A stretch of 23,814 nucleotides of DNA, from the NCBI GenBank assembly GCA_031262635.1, contig JAISHN010000040.1, positions 1 through 23,814 on the forward strand, given 5' to 3'. Made by a program: the position numbers and the translations under genes. This DNA comes from Holosporaceae bacterium. Lineage in GTDB: Bacteria; Pseudomonadota; Alphaproteobacteria; UBA3830. Shown in pieces: positions 9,064 through 14,310 of this stretch; the first letter of the stretch is position 1; every line of letters starts with the position of its first letter. Below the pieces are notes generated by a model. The model was not told where the DNA came from and searched no databases. It was given only the letters and a program-made list of their open reading frames with translations.

Positions 9064-9416
9064 TAATCGACGCCTTTGGAAGAAAGAATTTCATCGACTA
9101 ATTTAGATAGTTTTTTTGTTTCCTTATATCGGCTCTTTTCCGAATGGAATATCGACGGATCGAATTCTCGCAACTGCGCCGGTTCTATCTGACGCATATT
9201 TAGATGCTTAACGGCGAGACGCTGGATTCTTTCGGGAGTCGTTAACGCCTTCCATTCCGCTTTTAATATATGCTGATTTTTTCTTTCAACGACCAGATCC
9301 TTACTCGCTCGTCTAATTCGATCTTCAATCGAAATAACCGTATATTTTAGGTAAAACATCCATAATCCGACCGCGCAAATAAGAAAAATAAAAAACGAAG
9401 TTCTTTTGGTCGTCAT
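9063..9416 (-). CDS. ftsL: Cell division protein FtsL-like (small bitopic membrane protein)
   Basis: The 117-residue protein has a positively charged N-terminus (MTTKRTS), one membrane segment at about 8-23, and a periplasmic helical stretch rich in charged residues, then LTTPERIQRLAVKHLNMRQI, which resembles the tail of FtsL proteins (ERIE-x-LA-x-x-LGM type). FtsL bridges FtsQ/FtsB to FtsW/FtsI and is poorly conserved, so the call rests on topology, the tail motif and the position between rsmH and ftsI. It starts 24 bases after the rsmH stop and ends on the ftsI start. Confidence 0.85.
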   Translation of the reverse strand: MTTKRTSFFIFLICAVGLWMFYLKYTVISIEDRIRRASKDLVVERKNQHILKAEWKALTTPERIQRLAVKHLNMRQIEPAQLREFDPSIFHSEKSRYKETKKLSKLVDEILSSKGVD

Positions 9417-9440
9417 TATTTATAACAAAAAAACGTTTAA

Positions 9441-10340
9441 CTATAACATATGAACGGCTCGAAGTTTAGCCGATCTCGACTTATGATTAAACGATATTTC
9501 TTCCTCCGACGGAACTATCGGTTTTTTCGTCAGTATTTTGAATTTAGAAGGATCGAGTTTTTTAAAAAAGTATTTAACTATGCGATCTTCAAGCGAATGA
9601 AAACTGGCGACGACAATTTTTCCGCCTGGATTTAACAAATCGACCGAGTCTTTCAGAACTTTTTCCAATTCTCCAAGCTCGTCGTTTACAAAAATTCTCA
9701 GAGCCTGAAAAGTTCTTGTCGCGGGATCAATTTTAGAGGTTTTTCTCGCGGAGCGACGAATTATGTTCGCTAAATCTTCCGTGGTTTTTATGAGTCCGAG
9801 ATTTACTTTAATATTTTTTGCGATCCGGCGAGAAAAACGCTCCTCTCCATATTCATATATGATATTCGCCAAATCTCGCTCGGAGTATTCCCTAATAACG
9901 CTCAACGCAGTTTGACCGTCAGATCCCATTCTCATATCGACGGGACCGGCGAGATTAAAAGAAAATCCCCTGGACGGATCGGCTAGTTGAAAAGTCGAAA
10001 CGCCTAGGTCTAAAACGACTCCGTCAAGCTTGGCTTCTCCGGCAATTTTTTTTATCTCGCTGAATTTCGCGCTAAAAAAGTTAAATCTTTCTCGATAGTC
10101 GGTTTTAAACTCGTCGGCCGTTGATTTTACGCGCGGATCGCGATCCGCGGCGATTACTTTGCAATTTGCCGCGTCTAAAATCGCTTTAGTATAACCTCCG
10201 CCGCCAAAAGTTCCGTCGAAATAAGTTTTTCCGTCCGCCGGAGACAACTCCGACAGCATTTCTTTTAGCAAAACGGGAATATGTTCGGCTTTGGCGGCTG
10301 AATTTTTACCTGGATCGTCGTCTTTCAGATTGCGACGCAT
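9441..10340 (-). CDS. rsmH: 16S rRNA (cytosine1402-N4)-methyltransferase RsmH (MraW)
   Basis: RsmH methylates N4 of C1402 in the 16S rRNA P-site using S-adenosylmethionine. The 299-residue protein has the characteristic EHIPVLLKEML near residue 20, the SAM-binding loop YFDGTFGGGGYTKAIL at 40-55, DRDP at about 66-69, DLGVSTFQLADPSRGFSF, and the C-terminal VVASFHSLEDRIVK and KSRSAKLRAV. Gene order rsmH-ftsL-ftsI is the normal dcw start. mraZ, usually just upstream, is missing; a tRNA-Tyr gene lies 37 bases before the ATG on the same strand. Confidence 0.96.
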   Translation of the reverse strand: MRRNLKDDDPGKNSAAKAEHIPVLLKEMLSELSPADGKTYFDGTFGGGGYTKAILDAANCKVIAADRDPRVKSTADEFKTDYRERFNFFSAKFSEIKKIAGEAKLDGVVLDLGVSTFQLADPSRGFSFNLAGPVDMRMGSDGQTALSVIREYSERDLANIIYEYGEERFSRRIAKNIKVNLGLIKTTEDLANIIRRSARKTSKIDPATRTFQALRIFVNDELGELEKVLKDSVDLLNPGGKIVVASFHSLEDRIVKYFFKKLDPSKFKILTKKPIVPSEEEISFNHKSRSAKLRAVHML

Positions 10341-10377
10341 AATTTTTCTCGCATTTTTGCGAATCTTTCATATGGAA

Positions 10378-10463
10378 TGGTGGAGGGGGTAAGATTTGAA
10401 CTCACGTAGGCTCTCGCCGGCAGATTTACAGTCTGCTGCCATTAACCACTCGGCCACCCCTCC
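10378..10463 (-). tRNA. tRNA-Tyr (anticodon GTA)
   Basis: Read on the minus strand, GGAGGGG (from 10463) pairs with CCCCTCC, the discriminator base is A, and the CCA end is encoded (10380-10378). The anticodon loop CTGTAAA within the stem CAGA/TCTG gives GTA. A long variable arm (about GCCGGCGAGAGCC), as expected for a class II tyrosine tRNA, is followed by the T arm GTGAG-TTCAAAT-CTTAC. It precedes rsmH in the same direction and probably heads the dcw transcript. Confidence 0.95.
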
Positions 10464-10478
10464 AGGTCGACAGCTCGA

Positions 10479-10508
10479 ATAATAACGACGGCCGCCGTAT
10501 TGTGTCAA
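10479..10508 (-). promoter_or_regulatory. Promoter of tRNA-Tyr and probably of the whole dcw operon
   Basis: On the minus strand a perfect TTGACA (10508-10503) is followed after 18 bases by TATTAT (10484-10479), about 16 bases before the tRNA 5' end. I see no other good promoter before rsmH in the 37-base gap, so the wall genes probably depend on read-through from here plus tRNA processing. Confidence 0.7.
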
Positions 10509-10729
10509 TAGAAATAGAAGCGCGTTTATTTAAAATGCCGTTGCCGAAAAGAGCCTGTCGAACGCGCCGATTTTCAGATGGAGCGAGCAAATGATTATGC
10601 GGATATTGGCGAAGCGATAATTTGTATAAAAGAAGAATAACCGCCAGACGCTACGCGCCGATTCCGATGGCTACGTTTTTTTTACCGACGACATATTTAG
10701 AAGAGCGCTTATCAGAGCGAAAATGCGCG

Positions 10730-10843
10730 CTATTCAATCTTCGTTTCCTTGAACAGAACGCGTCTGCGAACGACCGGATCGTACTTTTTAATTTCTATCT
10801 TTTGAGCGCGCAAAAAAATGTTTGCGATATTAAATAAACACAA
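10730..10843 (-). pseudogene. rpmG: 3' remnant of rpmG (50S ribosomal protein L33)
   Basis: On the minus strand the frame ending at TAG (10732-10730) reads AQKIEIKKYDPVVRRRVLF and then KETKIE. This matches the C-terminal half of L33, whose proteins end in EKLE-x-KK(Y/F)DPVVR-x-HV-x-(Y/F)KE-x-KIK. The first half of L33 (about 27 residues with the LVSSA-x-TG-x-FY core) is not there. Upstream of about 10810 the frame runs into AT-rich DNA, the promoter region of the divergent secreted-protein gene, with no ATG; the nearest possible start is a TTG at 10843. I read it as a gene truncated at its 5' end. A functional copy is presumably elsewhere. The match to the tail is strong by eye; the cause of truncation is inferred. 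Confidence 0.7.
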
Positions 10844-10880
10844 GTATATAAAATAGTTTTGTTATTTTTTAAAAAAACAT

Positions 10881-10909
10881 TTGTCTTTTTATTTAAAACA
10901 CTATATATC
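10881..10909 (+). promoter_or_regulatory. Candidate promoter of the small exported protein gene
   Basis: TTGTCT (10881-10886) and TATATC (10904-10909) are 17 bases apart in an AT-rich stretch ending 27 bases before the ATG at 10936. Several overlapping TATATA-like hexamers are possible, so the exact -10 is uncertain. Confidence 0.4.
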
Positions 10910-10935
10910 TATCATATTAATTAATGGAGATATTT

Positions 10936-11238
10936 ATGAGAAAAGCTATATTTGCCGCTGCGGTTGCATTTGTATTTGACGTTTCTATGGCGATGGCGCC
11001 GGACGAATTTGAGGGTGAAAAAATTCGGGGAGTAGAGGCACTAGCCGCGGGCGATGACGAAGACCTTAGCTACCTTGACCCGCCAGCGGAATGGCAAGAA
11101 TATGAATTTCTTGACAAGGCGTTTCCAGTTGAAGACATAAAAACGGCCGGAACTGATCCAGACTTAACGGCGGTGGTAGAAGAGGAAGCTCGTCGCGTCG
11201 CAGAGCTAACGGCTGGAGAACAAGCGGAAGAACAATAG
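10936..11238 (+). CDS. Small acidic exported protein, function unknown
   Basis: Starting at ATG 10936 the protein has 100 residues. This start is chosen because GGAG lies six bases upstream; the in-frame ATG at 10924 has no ribosome binding site. MRKAIFAAAVAFVF followed by MAMA|PDE is a convincing Sec signal peptide with an AxA-type cleavage site near residue 20. The mature part, about 80 residues, is strongly acidic (many Glu and Asp), has no cysteine, and ends in a helical Glu/Ala-rich stretch (EEEARRVAELTAGEQAEEQ). I do not recognise a family. It stands alone in the accessory patch with its own promoter. It could be a periplasmic or secreted factor; no secretion signal beyond Sec is visible. 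Confidence 0.65.
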   Translation: MRKAIFAAAVAFVFDVSMAMAPDEFEGEKIRGVEALAAGDDEDLSYLDPPAEWQEYEFLDKAFPVEDIKTAGTDPDLTAVVEEEARRVAELTAGEQAEEQ

Positions 11239-11364
11239 TTGATGTTGAACTAGAATGATCGCGGAGTTTCTTATATCTATAGTCGGTCTTAATATACGGT
11301 AGTCGTTTTTAAAGCGTCGCATGGGTAGATTGCTATTCGGCGACCCGAAAACATCGCACATACT

Positions 11365-11386
11365 GTAGGGGCGGATAATATTCGCC
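11365..11386 (+). repeat. GTAGGGGCG-type short palindromic motif, copy 1
   Basis: GTAGGGGCGGATAATATTCGCC resembles 22691-22722 (GTAGGGGCG ... CGCCCC) and the GTAGGGGCG at the window end (23806-23814). Each lies within about 70 bases of a copy of the longer GGATCC-rich repeat. Confidence 0.6.
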
Positions 11387-11427
11387 TTTATGTCTCTTCC
11401 TTCTTGTCATCCTTGCTTCCTTCCTCT

Positions 11428-11516
11428 CCGTCATCCTCGAGGCCGCTTGCGGCCGAAGGATCCATGCGCTTTTCCGGCATCATCGCCGTCTGGATCCTTC
11501 GCTTTGCTCAGGATTG
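11428..11516 (+). repeat. Dispersed GGATCC-rich palindromic repeat, copy A
   Basis: About 89 bases built as CGTCATCCTCGAGGCC ... AAGGATCCA (left half), a variable centre, then GCCGTCTGGATCCTTCGC ... CTCAGGAT (right half). Both halves fold as local hairpins and the whole is an imperfect inverted repeat (CGTCATCCT with AGGATGACG). This copy has TTGCGG in the left loop and TTTGCTC in the right one, like copy G at 22727, and its right end is decayed (GGATTG in place of GGATGACG). Confidence 0.85.
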
Positions 11517-11581
11517 TAGAAGTCAAGTAATTCGTTACATTTTTGGTTAAGTTAACTAACTAAGAATGGAGGGAATAGAGG

Positions 11582-11863
11582 ATGACGAACAAAGGGTTGA
11601 TATCGGAGACATTGGCGAGGAGGATGATTGTCTGCGTGAAGGACTACGGGGCGATTTAGAGCGGTCGAACAGCCGACGAACAATCTATTTATCCGAATCC
11701 GATTCCATCGACTTCGGTCCTCGAGATTATGCAAATTAAGCAAGGCGATTTCATTTACATAAAGAACGTCGACTACAAACTTACGGCGAATCGATGGAGG
11801 AGGAGTTTCAGGCAAGAGCGGCGACAACTTAGTTTATTAAAAATTCCAAAAATACCCCTCTAG
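11582..11863 (+). pseudogene. Decayed or amber-interrupted small ORF, function unknown
   Basis: From ATG 11582 (GAGG just upstream) the frame reads MTNKGLISETLARRMIVCVK to an in-frame TAG at 11657-11659. It then stays open for 67 more codons, including IYPNPIPSTSVLEIMQIKQG and DFIYIKNVDYKLTANRW, to TAG at 11861. Codon choice after the amber is as gene-like as before it. I do not recognise the protein. A 57-residue frame at 11566-11739 and a minus-strand frame overlap the same bases, so coding status is uncertain. Confidence 0.3.
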
Positions 11864-11883
11864 AATTGTATTATTTATAGTTC

Positions 11884-11889
11884 TATAAT
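11884..11889 (+). promoter_or_regulatory. Candidate -10 box of the DUF4209 gene
   Basis: A perfect TATAAT lies 33 bases before the first ATG of the next gene. The base run 17 upstream (TAGAAT, 11861-11866) is a poor -35, so this promoter may be weak or need an activator. Confidence 0.4.
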
Positions 11890-11921
11890 TACGATAAATT
11901 GAAAGTCATATAAAATCATAA

Positions 11922-13685
11922 ATGGAGAACATGGTGACTAATGAGCGTTACGAAGAAGATTTTAAAGATCTGATTCAATCGGGGGAAATCAATAAAATTT
12001 TCGACGAATATGGAAATTGTTATGGATGTCGCGAGCGAATTGCGGAAGGAAGTATCAAAAGCCTTGTGTATAAAATCTGCTCCCTATATATGCAGAATGA
12101 TCGGGAAGTTCCATTTCGTTGTCTATGTAGGCAAGAAAACGGCGTGAGCGATTTAAAAGAAAAGGGTTTAAATGAAGAGAGCGCCGAATTTTTATACAAT
12201 AAATTGGGACAAATAGAAAACAATTTTGTAAAAACTAGAATAGCCGACGTTTTATGGCTCTCAAAACTTTTGGGCAAAAACAATATAAAGGCCGCAAGAA
12301 TCGCTGTAAAAGGGTATTATGATATTATAGACAATTTCTTATTCTATCATTCTGAAAATTTTAGAGAAAAATTTTTCCTCTCTAATACATCACACTACAT
12401 AAATAGAGTTTGTAATTTAGTCAGCTCTATGAAAGGAGCAGACGAACAAAAAGCGATACTCGACAAAATGCAAAAATACGCGAATGCTGTCAATTACAAA
12501 CCAGGCTATGAACTCTATTTTTACTCTTGTTTTGATAAGATATCAGATCTGAATTTTCCTGATAACTCGGTACAGAAGCAATGCTATGAAAAGACTTTAA
12601 GCATCATAAACGCATTAAAAGAAACTTATATTGGAAGTTCGTGGATTCAACATTTTTATGAGTTAGCTATAAAATTCAGCCAAAAATTAGGTTTAGACGA
12701 ATCTAAAAAAGCGGCTTTAAAAAATGAGCGGGCAAAGACCTATGAAATGCAAGCTCAAAACTGTCCCAACAATAGAGAAATGTTAAAAAACGCTTTGCTT
12801 TTGTATGAAGACTTAAAAAATAATGACGAAGTAACTCGCTTAAAATTAGAAATAGAAAAACTTGGCGTTCCAACCTACTGCGAACATCTACAGTCTAAGT
12901 TAAATATACCGCCAGAGTTAATTAAGTCTACAATTGCTAGCATTTCAAAGAAAAGTCTTAAAGAAGCTGTTTATACCTTTTGTTTATTGCTTGAAATTCC
13001 AAGTGAAGAAAAAATACGTGAAGAAACTCAAAAAGCTGGATCGATTAGTATGTTATTTCCGATAGATTGCCTGGCTAAAGATGGAAAAGTTGTCGCTTCA
13101 TTTAATTCAGATGAAGAAAGATTGCAATATCACATGATTGAAGGTCTGCGGATGCATTTTAATGTATTTTACGTAGTTGTAATTGCACCGGCTCTGAAGA
13201 CGATAAATAATGAACATACTTTTTCTGAGGATGATATTAAGAAATTAGTAAAAGAGAGTCCCTTTGTACTTAGAGAATATGAAACCATTTTTGCGAAGGG
13301 CATATATTATTTTCTTAGAGAAGAATTTTTAGAAGCATCTCACTTGTTAGTTCCACAAGTAGAGCAGTGTTTAAGAAATTTGTTGTCTCTAAAAGTTCCC
13401 ACTTCAACCGTAACAGAGGACAAGACGGAACTGTATGACACAAAAATAAAATGGCTTCTAAAACAATGTGTGAAACAGAAGATTTTTGACGGCGATTTAG
13501 ATTGGGTTTTGGAACTATATTTAATTACTGAACCATTAAATTTAAGAAATAAAATAGCTCACGGCTTAGTTGGCGATGATATAGCGCGCAATATTGACGC
13601 TATCGTTTTATGCTATTTGATATTCTTTCTGGTGTTTTTTCATCAATCGGAAGAATATTTTTCTAAAGAAAATAAACAATCTTGA
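11922..13685 (+). CDS. DUF4209 protein with HEPN-type RNxxxH motif, candidate RNase toxin or defence factor
   Basis: A 587-residue soluble, largely alpha-helical protein. The N-terminal two thirds shows no motif I can name (cysteines at 33, 36, 67 and 69 could be structural). The C-terminal part carries the DUF4209 hallmarks: ASHLLVPQVEQCLRNLL at about 472-488, followed about 50 residues later by PLNLRNKIAHGLV with R542-N543 and H547. RNxxxHG is the defining motif of DUF4209 and has the form of the R-x4-6-H catalytic motif of HEPN ribonucleases. An RNase role is inference. A hydrophobic helix (about 559-574) follows the motif. The start is ATG 11922 or ATG 11931; the second has GGAG three bases upstream. 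The gene is clearly AT-richer than its neighbours and has its own -10 box, which suggests recent transfer. No partner gene is adjacent. Confidence 0.8.
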   Translation: MENMVTNERYEEDFKDLIQSGEINKIFDEYGNCYGCRERIAEGSIKSLVYKICSLYMQNDREVPFRCLCRQENGVSDLKEKGLNEESAEFLYNKLGQIENNFVKTRIADVLWLSKLLGKNNIKAARIAVKGYYDIIDNFLFYHSENFREKFFLSNTSHYINRVCNLVSSMKGADEQKAILDKMQKYANAVNYKPGYELYFYSCFDKISDLNFPDNSVQKQCYEKTLSIINALKETYIGSSWIQHFYELAIKFSQKLGLDESKKAALKNERAKTYEMQAQNCPNNREMLKNALLLYEDLKNNDEVTRLKLEIEKLGVPTYCEHLQSKLNIPPELIKSTIASISKKSLKEAVYTFCLLLEIPSEEKIREETQKAGSISMLFPIDCLAKDGKVVASFNSDEERLQYHMIEGLRMHFNVFYVVVIAPALKTINNEHTFSEDDIKKLVKESPFVLREYETIFAKGIYYFLREEFLEASHLLVPQVEQCLRNLLSLKVPTSTVTEDKTELYDTKIKWLLKQCVKQKIFDGDLDWVLELYLITEPLNLRNKIAHGLVGDDIARNIDAIVLCYLIFFLVFFHQSEEYFSKENKQS

Positions 13686-13686
13686 G

Positions 13687-14199
13687 ACATACTTACGGCT
13701 TTCGATTAGCGGATGCGAAAACGCAAGCGTGTCGGGAGCTCCGCCGGACTCTCTCGAGGAATTGTCTATGAAATTATGCGAAGACGCTCTCTTCGACCTT
13801 GATTTTGCAAAAGTAAAAAGGCTTAAGTTCGCGGATTTCACGTTTAAAAACAGCGTCGAGCTTAATTTTGCAAACCTTGGAGAATTGGAGGAAATACAGA
13901 TTTACGGCTGCAAAAATTTTACGATTGTCGGCGAGTTTCCCGCGTCTCTTAAAAAGGCGATCTTCCTCAACAACGCGACGAGTCCTTTTTCCATAAGCTT
14001 GGGGAATTGCCCGAATTTAGAGGAGCTGGCCGTTTCTCGAGAGGCGGCGAAGTTTCTTCCTTCTCCGTCATCCTCGAGGCCGCAGGCCGAAGGATCCACG
14101 CGCTTTCTCAATGTACTCGCCGTCTGGATCCTTCGCTGCGCTCAGGATGACGGAAAGGGACGACGAACAAAATTCTTCCTAACGCAGCCTATGCAATGA
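13687..14199 (+). pseudogene. Leucine-rich-repeat protein remnant ending in repeat-derived sequence
   Basis: The frame is open from before 13687 and shows about six repeats of 20-24 residues with the pattern LxxLxxxxCxxLxxLP: YLRLSISGCENASVSGAPPD, LSMKLCEDALFDLDFAKVKR, LKFADFTF, IQIYGCKNFTIVGEFPASL, AIFLNNATSPFSISLGNC, and LAVSREAAKFLP. LRR similarity already begins two bases after the TGA of the DUF4209 gene, before the first possible start (GTG 13729), so the 5' part of a longer LRR gene is missing. From about codon 105 the product is encoded by the dispersed repeat (copy B) and ends in MQ. LRR proteins in host-associated bacteria often contact host proteins; here I see only a truncated piece. 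A 156-residue product from GTG 13729 is possible but no ribosome binding site supports it. Confidence 0.65.
14045..14191 (+). repeat. Dispersed repeat copy B, fused to the LRR frame, with one element terminus
   Basis: The core 14065-14153 has the CGTCATCCTCGAGGCCGCAG ... AAGGATCC / GGATCCTTCGCTGCGCTCAG architecture. The similarity to copy C continues on the right through GGAAAGGGACGACGAAC to TTCCTAACGCAGCCTA (14176-14191). That 16-base end is the exact reverse complement of the left terminus of the element at 16671. The left part of the element is absent here. Confidence 0.85.
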
Positions 14200-14227
14200 G
14201 CGTAAAACTTATGCATGAAAGCTTTCT

Positions 14228-14265
14228 TATAATCCTATTGACGAATCGAATTCTTGCGTTAAAGT
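14228..14265 (+). promoter_or_regulatory. Candidate promoter(s) of topA
   Basis: Two alternatives lie between the repeat and the gene: TTGACG (14238-14243) with TAAAGT 16 bases later (14260-14265), and a perfect TATAAT at 14228-14233 with no good -35. The first is preferred on spacing. Confidence 0.4.
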
Positions 14266-14310
14266 ACCTCGGCGTAGGATAACCTCCTCGGTGAAAAGGA
14301 ATTAAGCAAC

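Larger units (their letters stand above)
11239..11921. other. Long intergenic stretch with repeat and decayed sequence
   Basis: No intact gene was found. 11239-11364 shows nothing recognisable. 11365-11386 holds a GTAGGGGCG-type palindromic motif, 11428-11516 a copy of the dispersed repeat, 11582-11863 a reading frame interrupted by one amber codon, and 11884-11889 a TATAAT box for the next gene. Confidence 0.6.

Noticed and set aside
10378..10463. tRNA-Tyr as integration site of the accessory patch
   Set aside because: The accessory genes lie on the 5' side of the tRNA; integrases normally use the 3' end, which faces rsmH here, and no duplicate of the tRNA 3' end was seen near topA.
10622..10837. 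Plus-strand frame of 71 codons before the exported protein gene
   Set aside because: It is antisense to the rpmG remnant, has no ribosome binding site, and shows no protein-like pattern.
11552..11827. Minus-strand frame of 91 codons
   Set aside because: Its composition is proline/arginine-rich as expected of a shadow frame, and the plus-strand frame over the same bases has more gene-like codon use and a better start.
735..13685. MNT gene and DUF4209/HEPN gene as one toxin-antitoxin pair
   Set aside because: They are 11 kb apart with nine core genes between them; HEPN-MNT pairs are adjacent. A functional link is only a testable idea.
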